From Cupriavidus necator (GTDB taxonomy: Bacteria > Pseudomonadota > Gammaproteobacteria > Burkholderiales > Burkholderiaceae): a DNA stretch of 64,000 bases. Where the stretch lies: positions 1,364,001 to 1,428,000 of the forward strand of contig CP074381.1 of the NCBI GenBank assembly GCA_022041995.1, written 5' to 3'. Below the pieces are notes generated by a model that worked only from the letters and a program-made list of their open reading frames with translations, ran no database searches and was not told the origin of the DNA. Below are positions 41,194 through 51,000 of the stretch, piece by piece. Within the stretch, counting starts at the first letter, position 1. Each line of letters begins with the position of its first letter. The translations under genes were made by a program, and so were the position numbers.

Positions 41194-42444
41194 ATGGCTC
41201 TCATCGTTCACAAATACGGCGGCACTTCGATGGGTTCCTCGGAACGCATCAAGAATGTCGCCAAGCGCGTGGCCAAGTGGCACCGCGCCGGTCACCGCGT
41301 AGTCGTGGTGCCTTCGGCCATGTCGGGCGAGACCAATCGCCTGCTGGGACTCGCCAAGGAAATTTCGCCGCAGCCCAATCCGCGTGAACTGGACATGCTC
41401 GCCTCGACCGGCGAACAGGCCAGCGTGGCACTGCTGGCCATCGCGCTGCACGGCGAGGACATCGACGCGGTCAGCTACACCGGCTGGCAAGTGCCGGTGA
41501 AGACCGACTCGGCCTATACCAAGGCCCGTATCGAATCGATCGACGACGAGCGCATCCTGGCCGACCTAGACGCCGGCCGCGTGGTCGTGATCACCGGCTT
41601 CCAGGGCATCGACGACGACGGCAACATCACCACGCTGGGCCGTGGCGGTTCGGATACCTCGGCCGTGGCCATCGCCGCCGCCATCGAGGCCGACGAGTGC
41701 CTGATCTACACCGACGTGGACGGCGTGTACACCACCGATCCGCGCGTGGTCGAAGACGCCCGCCGCCTGGACCAGATCACCTTCGAAGAAATGCTGGAAA
41801 TGGCCAGCCTCGGCTCCAAGGTGCTGCAGATCCGCTCCGTGGAGTTCGCCGGCAAGTACCGCGTGAAGACCCGCGTGCTGTCGTCGCTGACCGACCCGCT
41901 TATGCCGCTCGAGCAGGAAATGCACTCGGGCACGCTGATCACTTTTGAGGAAGACTCCACCATGGAAGCCGCCGTAATCTCCGGCATCGCCTTTGCCCGT
42001 GACGAAGCCAAGATCACCGTTCTGGCCGTGCCGGACAAGCCGGGCATCGCCTACCAGATCCTGGGCCCGGTCGCCGACGCCAACATCGACGTCGACATGA
42101 TCATCCAGAACCAGTCCGTCGACGGCAAGACCGACTTCACCTTCACCGTGCCGCGCGGCGACTACCAGCGCGCGCTGGCCATCCTGAACGATGGTGTGAA
42201 GTCGCATATCGGCGCCGGCAGCGTGTCGGGCGACCCGAAGGTGTCGAAGGTGTCGGTGGTGGGCGTGGGTATGCGCTCGCATGTGGGCATCGCCAGCAAG
42301 ATGTTCCGCACCCTGTCGGAAGAGGGCATCAACATCCAGATGATCTCCACCTCGGAAATCAAGATCTCGGTGCTGATCGACGAGAAGTACATGGAACTGG
42401 CCGTGCGCGCGCTGCACAAGGCCTTCGAGCTGGAACAGGCGTGA
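41194..42444 (+). CDS. lysC: aspartate kinase
   Basis: First step of the lysine, threonine and methionine pathway. The 416-residue monofunctional kinase has KYGGTSMGS (7-15), [24 protein letters not shown] and two C-terminal ACT domains (about 265-416) that bind feedback effectors. It is the alpha2-beta2-type family found in Bacillus, Corynebacterium and pseudomonads; an internal start could give a beta subunit. The ATG at 41194 was chosen over an upstream start in the leader. tRNA-Ser follows. Confidence 0.96.
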   Translation: MALIVHKYGGTSMGSSERIKNVAKRVAKWHRAGHRVVVVPSAMSGETNRLLGLAKEISPQPNPRELDMLASTGEQASVALLAIALHGEDIDAVSYTGWQVPVKTDSAYTKARIESIDDERILADLDAGRVVVITGFQGIDDDGNITTLGRGGSDTSAVAIAAAIEADECLIYTDVDGVYTTDPRVVEDARRLDQITFEEMLEMASLGSKVLQIRSVEFAGKYRVKTRVLSSLTDPLMPLEQEMHSGTLITFEEDSTMEAAVISGIAFARDEAKITVLAVPDKPGIAYQILGPVADANIDVDMIIQNQSVDGKTDFTFTVPRGDYQRALAILNDGVKSHIGAGSVSGDPKVSKVSVVGVGMRSHVGIASKMFRTLSEEGINIQMISTSEIKISVLIDEKYMELAVRALHKAFELEQA

Positions 42445-42503
42445 TCCGTTCGTGAACACTTCTGGCGGGGCTGCGGTTTTTGTGTTGAGTGATCGATTTT
42501 TCG

Positions 42504-42532
42504 TTGACCAACACGGGCGGCGCCGCTAGAAT
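42504..42532 (+). promoter_or_regulatory. promoter for tRNA-Ser
   Basis: TTGACC (42504-42509), a 17-bp spacer and TAGAAT (42527-42532), near-consensus sigma70, followed by a GC-rich discriminator as in stable-RNA promoters. The predicted start site is about 42539. Confidence 0.75.
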
Positions 42533-42573
42533 ACGCGCTTCGTTGTGTGGCTCCCTCACACAACGCAAGTTTG

Positions 42574-42667
42574 GGAGACGTGGCCGAGAGGTCGAAGGCA
42601 CTCCCCTGCTAAGGGAGCATCTGGGCCAAAACCTGGATCGAGGGTTCGAATCCCTCCGTCTCCGCCA
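42574..42667 (+). tRNA. serX: tRNA-Ser (anticodon GCU)
   Basis: A 94-base tRNA with acceptor stem GGAGACG/CGTCTCC, discriminator G and encoded CCA, a T arm GAGGGTTCGAATCCCTC, and the long variable arm of a serine tRNA. The anticodon arm CTCCC-CT-GCT-AA-GGGAG places GCT (42608-42610) as the anticodon, reading AGC/AGU. The leader between promoter and gene forms a 9-bp hairpin (42541-42565, CGTTGTGTG with CACACAACG), and a strong terminator follows at 42681. The symbol is a guess. Confidence 0.95.
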
Positions 42668-42680
42668 GTAATGGCGGCGA

Positions 42681-42713
42681 AACCCCGGAAGATCGCGGTC
42701 TTCCGGGGTTTTT
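42681..42713 (+). terminator. intrinsic terminator of the tRNA-Ser unit
   Basis: A 12-bp perfect stem (AACCCCGGAAGA/TCTTCCGGGGTT), a 6-base loop and a T-rich tail, 13 bases past the tRNA CCA. Confidence 0.9.
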
Positions 42714-43191
42714 GTTTTTCTGGCCCATCAGTCGGCTGCCCATCAGAGGCTTTGCCTTAGAAAATCGACCGCTTCTGGCGTGCGTCTACCAGCTGACGAA
42801 GTGAGCGCGCCGTTTGCTGCCACGTCAGACCCGACGGCATCTGTGGGTACGCAAGCCGTAGCCGAGCGCCAAGCCCGAAAGCAAACGGGATCACGCTGGG
42901 CGGGAAAACAATCCAAAGACAGCGCAAACTCACGCGGCATGGCGGGAGGCTCCTTGGAGCAGCTTCCTGAATCGCCAGCCAATCACCCCCCAAACCGCCA
43001 CCCCACTTAAGTTGGGTGTTTACGCCGCGATTTTCAGGGCCCGTTTTTCCCCGCTTGTTATAAATTGTTAAGACATATAACAGGATGGGTTTCGAATCGG
43101 ACCCCAGCCAATAAGTGCACTATTAGCATTAGTCGCTGGTGACGGCCGCTCAGCCGCATGGTTGCCATCGACATCCGGGGGGGAAACAATC
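42714..43191. other. gene-poor region between tRNA-Ser and the GGDEF-EAL gene
   Basis: About 480 bases without a recognisable gene. Short overlapping minus-strand ORFs (about 42743-42993) have no recognisable motif or clear ribosome site and may be a decayed remnant; sequence 3' of a tRNA is a common integration site. From 43030 the DNA turns AT-rich, and an inverted repeat TGTTATA/TATAACA (43056-43062 and 43076-43082, 13-bp spacer) lies 110-136 bases before the TTG start of the next gene, a possible promoter or operator zone. Confidence 0.4.
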
Positions 43192-46100
43192 TTGCGTCAG
43201 ACGCTTGCGCGCGTGCTGCACCCGCTTGGACGTCTTGGGTCGCGCACCATCACCGCGGGCACCTTGCTGCTTGGCGTGATGACGACTGCGGTCGTCTATG
43301 AATTCTGCACCGATCTGCTGGAAAAGGATGTTCGCCTGCGTTTTGAGAACGATACCGGCGACGTGATCCAGCAGATCGATACACGGATCCGACTCTATAC
43401 CGATGTACTGGTGACCATGCAGGCGCTGTTCGGCGCCAGCGACCATGTCTCGCGCGGCGAGTTTCGCGATTTCGTCAGCGGCTTGAACCTGCCGCAGCGC
43501 TATCCCGGTTTCCAGACGCTGAACTACGCGCCGTATGTGCCGGCGGCCGAGATTGACGCCTTTGTTGCCCGGGAGCGCAGCGATCCGATCCTGCGCGAGG
43601 CGGGCGTGACGTTCACCGTCCGGCCCCCCGGCCGGCGGCCGGGCCATTTCGTGCTGACCTATGTCGAACCGCTCGACAACAACCTGGCGTCGATCGGCAT
43701 CGACATGGGCGCCGAGCCACGCCGCCTGGCCGCGCTCGAACGCGCGCGCGATACCGGGCAGTCAGTCAGCAGCGGGCGCCTGATCTTCAGCGAGGCAAAG
43801 GACCCGCATGTGGGCATCGCCCTGCGCCTGCCGGTGTACCGCAAGGTGCCGGACCTGAATTCCGTGGAAGCGCGCCGACGCGCCTATGTCGGCTCGGTTG
43901 GCGCCGGGATCCGGGTGGACGGCCTGCTGAAGGACCTGGTCAGCAGTGAGAACCTGCGCCGGATCCGGTTCCGCGTGCATGACGCCGGAGACTTCGCGCA
44001 GGCGGCGGTTCCGCCCTCCGCCGCCAACCTGCTCTATGACAGCGTGACCGGCCTGGCGGCCGGGGAGCGCAGCCGGGGCGCGGGCGGCAGCGCCGTCCAC
44101 GCCAGTGCCGCGCATGGCGCGACGGCACTGGCGGCCGGCCAGGCGGTCCCGGGCACGGGCCAGCATGACCTGGCCAATAGCGTGGTGCGGAATTTCGGCG
44201 GACGGCGCTGGTGGTGATTTCCGGCCTGATCATCAGCGTGCTGCTGGGGTGGCTGGCCTATGCGTTGTCGAGTTCGCGGGCGCGCGCCGTGGCCGTGGCT
44301 GACCATATGACGCACAGCCTGCGCGACAGCCAGGCCGCGCTCGCCGAGGCGCAGCAGATTGCCCGCCTGGGCGACTGGCGCATGGACCTGGACAAGGACA
44401 TCGCGCACTTTTCCCGGGAAATGGCGCGCCTGATCGGCTTGCGCGGCGACAAACCGACTCCGGAGGCGCTGTTCCAGGCGATCGACGCCGGCCATCGCGC
44501 CGTGCTGCGGGAAAGGATGCGGGCAGCCCTGCAGGATCGCCAGCCGTTCGAGTTCGAGTGTCCCTACCGGTCGCGGCGCGGACGCCGGGGCTGGCTGCAT
44601 CTGATCGGCCACGCGCATGGGGCGGCGGACAGCGCCGTGCTGCGGGGAACCGCGCAGGACATCAGCCAGCGCAAGTCCGCCGAGCAGGCCAGGGCGCAGG
44701 AACACCAGATCGCCCTGCACCTGGCCACCGCCACCAGCGAAATCGAGGTGCTGGAGGAGATTGTCCACACGCTGCTCGAAGGCATGGACTGGGAGGCCGG
44801 TGCCTTCTGGCCGGGCGATGACAGCCAGGGACTGAAGCTGCCGCCGGTCTACCTGGCCCGCATCAAGGCGCTGCAGCCCTGGCTTGCCGGGCGGCCTGCG
44901 GGGCCGGCCGGCACCGCGGTGTTGCAGGCACCGCAATGGTATGCAAGCCGCAGCGCGATGGCCCGGCATCCGCAAGCCAGGTGGCTCGACGCAGGCGGCA
45001 TCCGGACGGTGTTCGCCTTCCCGCTGAGCAGGGGCCACGTGACGCTCGGCGTGGTCGAACTCTATTCCCGTAGCAAGCGCAGCCCCGACACGCATGCGCT
45101 CGCGATGGCGGGCGGCATTGCCAATCAGACCGGGCACTTCCTGCTGCGGCGCCAGGCCGAGGAGAACCTGCGCTTCATCGCCAATCACGATGCCCTAACC
45201 GGCCTGCCCAACCGCCTCATGTTCAAGGCCGAGTTCGAGAAGGCGCTGACCCGTGCCCGCGCCAGCGACCGGGCCCTGCATGTCATCTTTGTTGACCTGG
45301 ACGAGTTCAAGGTTGTGAATGACACGATCGGCCACAATGCCGGCGACATCGTGCTGCGCGAGATGGCCGACCGGTTGCGCGGGAGTCTGGAGGAGGTGGA
45401 ACTGATCACCCGCTTCGGCGGCGATGAATTCGTCGTGCTGCTGGACCCCAAGGGCGATGCGACGGTCCTGGACCGGACCATTGCCAGGATCCAGGCTGCG
45501 CTCGCGCCAGGCTTCGTCGTCAACGAGTCGGAGCTGCGCATGACGGCAAGCATCGGCATCAGCTCTTTCCCCGAGGACGGCAGCGATTGGCAGACCCTGC
45601 TCAAGCATGCCGACCTGGCCATGTACGGTGCCAAGCAGCTCGGCAAGAACGGCTACCAGTTCTACTGCCAGGGCATGAGCGCGTCCCTGCAGCGGCGCAT
45701 CGACATGGAGTCGCACCTGCACCGCGCGCTCGAGCAGAACGAGTTCATCCTCTACTACCAGCCCCGCATTGCGCTCGCGTCGGGAGCGTGCACGGCGGTC
45801 GAGGCACTGATCCGCTGGCGCCACCCGGAACTCGGCCTGGTCATGCCCGGAGACTTCATTCCCTTCGCGGAGCAGAGCGGCGCCATTGTCGAGATCGGCG
45901 CCTGGGCCCTGCGCGAAGCGTGCCGGCAGAATGCCGCATGGCGCGCCCAGGGACTGCCGCCGGTGCGTGTTTCAGTCAATCTGTCGGCACGGCAGTTCGC
46001 CGACAAGTCGCTCAGGCTGACCATCATCGATGCCCTGCGGCAAGCCGGGCTGCCTGGCAACCTGCTGGAGCTTGAACTTACCGAGAGCATGGTCATGCGC

Positions 46101-46508
46101 GATGCCGAACAGGCGTCCAGCTGGCTCTCGCGCCTGAAGCGCACTGGTGTCCGGCTGGCGATCGACGACTTCGGCACCGGCTACTCCTCGCTCGCCTACC
46201 TGAGCCGCTTCCCGATCGATACGGTCAAGATCGACGGCAGCTTCGTCCGCTACATACCGGAAAGCCGCAGCGACACGCAGATTACCAGCGCGGTGATCGG
46301 CCTTGGCCACCGGCTTGGCCTCGAAGTGGTCGCCGAAGGCGTGGAGACCGAGGTGCAACTCGAATTCCTGCGCCGCGAAGGCTGCGACGAAGTGCAGGGC
46401 TACTACTTCAGCCATCCGCTGCCGCCGGCGAAGATCACTGCCTTCCTGGCCAGCCGCATGGAGAACGGTCCCGCTCTCGAGCACGGGCCGCAACCGATGC
46501 GCGCCTGA
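43192..46508 (+). CDS. CHASE-PAS-GGDEF-EAL cyclic-di-GMP protein (frame break)
   Basis: A membrane-bound protein controlling cyclic di-GMP. An N-terminal helix (about 17-35) leads to a periplasmic CHASE domain (about 60-270), then a second helix (VVISGLIISVLLGWLAYAL), PAS-like and GAF-like segments, a GGDEF domain with intact RFGGDEF (GGDEF at 743-747) and an EAL domain with EAL (871-873) and DDFGTGYSSLAYL. Both output domains keep key residues, so cyclase and phosphodiesterase activities are possible. Near 44200 one added base joins the CHASE half (ending NFGG) to TALVVISG, giving 1,105 residues. The segment 44040-44165 just before it fits the CHASE family poorly. I chose TTG 43192 because GGGGGGG lies eight bases upstream. 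Confidence 0.85.
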
Positions 46509-46560
46509 CTGCCGTCAGTCCGGTGCGTGCTTAAGCAGTCCAATAACAGGGAGCAAAATC

Positions 46561-47280
46561 ATGCAGGACCGTACTATTGAACTCATGTGGCAGGCCATCG
46601 ACGCCCTGGACTTTTCCAGGATGAAGGCCAAGCTGCTGCACCAGAAGCATGCGCATTGGTCGCCAGAATCGCTGGAGCAGGCGGAGAGCGGCTACCGGCA
46701 ATTCCTCAAGCTGGCGGCGAAGCATCCGGACACGCCCGCCGTCCCCAGCGAGCAGGTGGATGCCTTCTGGCATGCCCACATCCTGGATACCAGGCGCTAT
46801 GCCAGCGATTGCGAGCACATCTTCGGCTATGTCATTCACCACGACCCCTATGTTGGCATCGACGGTCCGGAGGATGAGGCCCGACTCCTGAAAATGGCCG
46901 CGGCGAGCGATGCGCTGAGCATGCGCGAATTCGGCAGCCCGCTGACGTCTGCCGCATATTGCGCCCGGGCAGCAGCCGACGAGCCCGCGTACTGTGCGCG
47001 CATGGCCAAGGCGGAAGAACCCGCGTACTGTGCGCGCATGGCCAAGGCGGAGGAACCCGCGTACTGTGCGCGCATGGCCAAGGCGGAAGAACCCGCGTAC
47101 TGTGCGCGCATGGCCAAGGCGGAAGAACCCGCGTACTGTGCGCGCATGGCCAAGGCGGAGGAACCCGCGTACTGCGCGCGCATGGCCAAGGCAGAAGAGC
47201 CCGCGTACTGCGCCCGCATGGCCAAGGCCGGCGCCCCCGCATATTGCGCACAGGCTTTGCCCCAGACGGCGGCCTGCTGA
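46561..47280 (+). CDS. DUF1399/GRDP-like protein with tandem Tyr-Cys repeats
   Basis: A 239-residue protein. The N-terminal 110 residues match the glycine-rich-domain-protein-like (DUF1399) pattern: VDAFWHAHILDTRRYASDC then IFGYVIHHDPYVG. No function is established for the bacterial members. The C-terminal half is unusual: nine AYC units, seven of them identical copies of AYCARMAK joined by AEEP, a 12-residue, 36-base tandem repeat (46987-47238), ending in AYCAQALPQTAAC. In all it has 11 Cys, ten of them in the tail. There is no signal peptide or membrane helix. It could be a metal-binding tail or a leader-plus-repeated-core precursor, but no modifying enzyme is seen nearby. A palindrome lies 133 bases after its stop. 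Confidence 0.8.
   Translation: MQDRTIELMWQAIDALDFSRMKAKLLHQKHAHWSPESLEQAESGYRQFLKLAAKHPDTPAVPSEQVDAFWHAHILDTRRYASDCEHIFGYVIHHDPYVGIDGPEDEARLLKMAAASDALSMREFGSPLTSAAYCARAAADEPAYCARMAKAEEPAYCARMAKAEEPAYCARMAKAEEPAYCARMAKAEEPAYCARMAKAEEPAYCARMAKAEEPAYCARMAKAGAPAYCAQALPQTAAC
46987..47238 (+). repeat. seven 36-bp tandem repeats within the DUF1399-like gene
   Basis: Seven contiguous 36-base units, each encoding AYCARMAK plus AEEP (the last plus AGAP). Units differ by only a few bases, mainly silent changes at GAA/GAG and TGT/TGC, showing recent expansion with selection on the peptide. Diverged units flank them on both sides. Confidence 0.95.
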
Positions 47281-47412
47281 AGGCCTGGCATTCGTGGCTG
47301 GGCGGGGGTCGCCAGCCTGGCCACGTTACCCACGCCGGCACTCCCGGTTGCCGCGATGCACAGGCACAGGTGCTGCATAGTGCGTGCAACGCGCATTGGC
47401 TGCAGCATCCAT

Positions 47413-47432
47413 GAAATGAAAAATTTCATTTC
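47413..47432. promoter_or_regulatory. 9-bp inverted repeat with 2-bp centre
   Basis: GAAATGAAA and TTTCATTTC around a central AA, an AT-rich island in GC-rich DNA. It lies in the 350-base gene-free gap after the repeat protein and before a small ORF. It may be an operator or a weak terminator. Confidence 0.45.
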
Positions 47433-47630
47433 TGAAATTCGATAGACTGGCCTCGGAAGAAAATCCTCCACTAAATCAAAGGGATGGTGCCGGAATCGGC
47501 CGTGGCCCGCTTCTTGCGGCAGCAGGCCGGGATGGGCGCGTATTTCATCGTGCCTGCAAATCTGCCGTCGCCCAGGCCATCGCGCTGCTCGTGGTCAGGC
47601 GAACCCGGTCTTGAAGAGGAAGGCACCACG

Positions 47631-47831
47631 ATGTACTACGGAAGAAATGGAGTCCGCGCGCACAGCCGCGAGCTTGCCGGAGATGGCGATCAGCCGCTTG
47701 CCGGCCAGAATCGAAGCGAGCCTGGCGATCGGGGCGAGCCGTCGCCAAAGCGAGCCAACTGGGCATGGGCCGCGGCATCGGCGCACTATGACTGGATGGA
47801 CTCGCACGCCCCATTTGCCCATTACGACTAG
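47631..47831 (+). CDS. small His/Tyr/Asp-rich hypothetical protein
   Basis: A possible 66-residue protein, MYYGRNGVRAHSREL at the start, hydrophilic in the middle, with an aromatic tail that repeats AHYD: SAHYDWMDSHAPFAHYD. A purine-rich AGAGGAAGG ribosome site lies eight bases before the ATG at 47631; an in-frame GTG at 47484 would add 49 residues. I do not recognise the family. Its stop codon TAG (47829-47831) uses the first base of the MITE-like element that follows, so the natural end may have been altered by that insertion. Coding status is uncertain. Confidence 0.4.
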   Translation: MYYGRNGVRAHSRELAGDGDQPLAGQNRSEPGDRGEPSPKRANWAWAAASAHYDWMDSHAPFAHYD

Positions 47832-47990
47832 TGTCCTGTTCCGTAGATAGCTTGCCAAAATGAAATCGTCCAGTTGGTCGTCAGGCTAGGCGCGAGGAGG
47901 CGCCATAGCCATAGCTATGGCAACGACGAGCAACGACGCGTGGCGGCCAACTGGGCGATTTCATGGCAAGGTATTTGCGGAACAGGACAC
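47831..47990. mobile_element. MITE-like palindromic element, about 160 bp
   Basis: Nearly perfect terminal inverted repeats of about 46-47 bp: the left arm begins GTGTCCTGTTCCG and runs through CTTGCCA, ATGAAATCG and CAGTTGG, and the right arm is its reverse complement with about six differences and a short indel. The centre holds a 14-bp palindrome (GCCATAGCTATGGC, 47908-47921). It has no coding capacity and no obvious target duplication. It is probably a non-autonomous, transposase-mobilised repeat sitting before pyruvate carboxylase. Confidence 0.75.
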
Positions 47991-48085
47991 CAGTGGCCCG
48001 GGCAAACCTTGCGCCCGTGCTGCATCCCTGATCACCTGATCCTGCCGTGGCGGTTGCGCACGGCTGGTTCGTTTCCCTGCGCCCC

Positions 48086-51000
48086 ATGGACTACGCCCCT
48101 ATCCGCTCCCTGCTGATTGCCAACCGTTCCGAGATCGCGATCCGCGTGATGCGCGCCGCCGCCGAGATGAACGTCCGCACGGTGGCAATCTATTCGAAGG
48201 AAGACCGCCTCGCGCTTCATCGCTTCAAGGCGGATGAGAGCTACCTCGTCGGCGAGGGCAAGAAGCCGCTGGCGGCTTACCTCGACATCGACGACATCCT
48301 GCGCATTGCCAGGCAGGCGAAGGTCGACGCCATTCATCCGGGCTATGGCTTCCTATCGGAAAACCCGGACTTCGCGCAGGCCGTGATCGACGCAGGCATC
48401 CGCTGGATCGGCCCGTCGCCCGAGGTCATGCGCAAGCTTGGCAACAAGGTGGCGGCGCGCAACGCGGCGATCGAGGCGGGCGTGCCGGTGATGCCGGCAA
48501 CCGATCCGCTGCCGCATGACCTGGACACGTGCAAGCGCCTCGCCGCCGGCGTCGGCTATCCGCTGATGCTCAAGGCAAGCTGGGGCGGCGGCGGACGCGG
48601 CATGCGGGTCCTGGAAAGCGAGCAGGACCTTGAGGGGGCGCTGGCCGCGGCGCGGCGCGAGGCGCTGGCCGCGTTCGGCAACGACGAGGTGTATGTCGAA
48701 AAGCTGGTGCGCAACGCGCGCCATGTCGAGGTGCAGGTGCTCGGCGACACGCACGGCAACCTCGTGCATCTCTATGAGCGCGACTGTACCGTGCAGCGGC
48801 GCAACCAGAAGGTGGTGGAGCGGGCGCCCGCACCGTACCTCGACGATGCCGGCCGGGCTGCGCTGTGCGAATCGGCCCTGCGTCTGATGCGCGCGGTCGC
48901 CTATACCCATGCGGGCACGGTCGAATTCCTGATGGATGCCGATTCCGGCCAGTTCTATTTCATCGAAGTCAACCCGCGCATCCAGGTGGAGCATACCGTC
49001 ACGGAGATGGTCACCGGGATCGATATCGTCAAGGCGCAGATCCGCGTGACGGAAGGCGGCCATATCGGCATGACCGAGAACACGCGCAACGACAATGGCG
49101 AGATCGTCGTGCGCGCCGCGGGCGTGCCGGTGCAGGAAGCGATTTCGCTCAACGGTCATGCGCTGCAATGCCGGATCACCACCGAGGACCCGGAGAACGG
49201 CTTCCTGCCGGATTACGGCCGCCTCACCGCCTACCGCAGCGCGGCCGGCTTCGGCGTGCGCCTGGACGCGGGCACCGCCTACGGCGGCGCGGTGATCACG
49301 CCGTACTACGATTCGCTGCTGGTCAAGGTCACCACCTGGGCGCCGACCGCGCCCGAATCGATCCGGCGCATGGACCGGGCGCTGCGCGAGTTTCGCATCC
49401 GCGGCGTCGCGTCCAACCTGCAGTTTCTCGAGAACGTCATCAACCATCCCGCGTTCCGGTCCGGTGACGTCACCACGCGCTTTATCGATCTGACGCCGGA
49501 ACTGCTGGCGTTCACCAAGCGCCTGGACCGCGCCACCAAGCTGCTGCGTTACCTGGGCGAGGTCAGCGTCAACGGGCACCCGGAGATGAGCGGCCGCACG
49601 CTGCCATCGCTGCCGCTGCCCACACCGGTCCTGCCTGCCTTCGATACCAGCGGTGCGCTGCCCTACGGTACGCGCGACCGGCTGCGCGAGCTGGGCGCGG
49701 AGAAGTTCTCGCGCTGGATGCTGGAACAGAAGCAGGTGCTGCTGACCGATACCACCATGCGCGACGCGCACCAGTCGCTGTTCGCCACGCGCATGCGCAC
49801 CGCCGACATGCTGCCGATCGCGCCGTTCTATGCGCGCGAACTGCCGCAGCTGTTCTCGCTGGAGTGCTGGGGCGGCGCCACCTTCGACGTGGCCCTGCGC
49901 TTCCTCAAGGAAGACCCGTGGCAGCGCCTTGAGCAACTGCGCGAGCGCGTGCCCAACGTGCTGTTCCAGATGCTGCTGCGCGGCTCCAACGCGGTCGGCT
50001 ACACCAACTATGCCGACAACGTGGTGCGCTTCTTCGTGCGGCAGGCGGCCAGCGCCGGCGTGGATGTGTTCCGCGTGTTCGATTCACTGAACTGGGTGCG
50101 CAACATGCGGGTGGCGATCGATGCCGTCGGCGAGAGCGGCGCGCTGTGCGAAGGCGCGATCTGCTATACCGGCGACCTGTTCGACAAGTCGCGCGCCAAG
50201 TACGACCTGAAGTACTACGTCGGCATCGCGCGCGAGCTGAAGCAGGCCGGCGTGCATGTGCTGGGCATCAAGGACATGGCGGGCATCTGCCGTCCGCAGG
50301 CCGCGGCGGCACTGGTCAGGGCGCTCAAGGAAGAGACCGGGCTGCCGGTGCATTTCCATACCCACGATACCAGCGGCATCTCGGCCGCTTCGGCACTGGC
50401 CGCGATCGAGGCCGGCTGCGATGCGGTCGACGGCGCGCTCGATGCCATGAGCGGGCTGACCTCGCAACCCAACCTGTCGAGCATCGCCGCGGCGCTGGCC
50501 GGCAGCGAGCGCGATCCCGGCCTCAGCCTGGAGCGCCTGCACGAAGCGTCGATGTACTGGGAAGGGGTGCGCCGTTACTACGCGCCGTTCGAATCCGAAA
50601 TCCGCGCCGGCACCGCCGACGTGTACCGCCACGAGATGCCCGGCGGCCAGTACACCAACCTGCGCGAGCAGGCGCGCTCGCTCGGCATCGAGCATCGCTG
50701 GACCGAGGTGTCGCGTGCCTATGCCGAGGTCAACCAGATGTTCGGCGACATCGTCAAGGTGACGCCGACGTCCAAGGTGGTCGGCGACCTGGCATTGATG
50801 ATGGTGGCCAACGACCTGAGCGCCGCCGACGTGTGCGATCCCGCCAGGGAAACCGCCTTCCCTGAATCGGTGGTGTCGCTGTTCAAGGGCGAACTGGGCT
50901 TTCCGCCCGACGGCTTCCCCGCGGAACTGTCGCGCAAGGTGCTGCGCGGCGAGCCGCCCGCGCCGTACCGGCCCGGCGACCAGATCGCGCCGGTCGACCT

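Noticed and set aside
42743..42993. Two overlapping minus-strand short ORFs after tRNA-Ser
   Set aside because: No recognised motif, no clear ribosome site and competing frames; kept only as a gene-poor region.
46987..47238. Regular 36-bp repeats resembling a CRISPR array
   Set aside because: The repeats are contiguous with no spacers between them and encode a repeated peptide in a larger gene; no cas genes are present.
46848..47471. Long open frame on the minus strand across the repeats, with its own periodic peptide
   Set aside because: A 36-base repeat with no stop in one unit leaves the opposite strand open automatically. The plus frame has the DUF1399 domain and silent-type differences; the minus frame has no recognisable domain.
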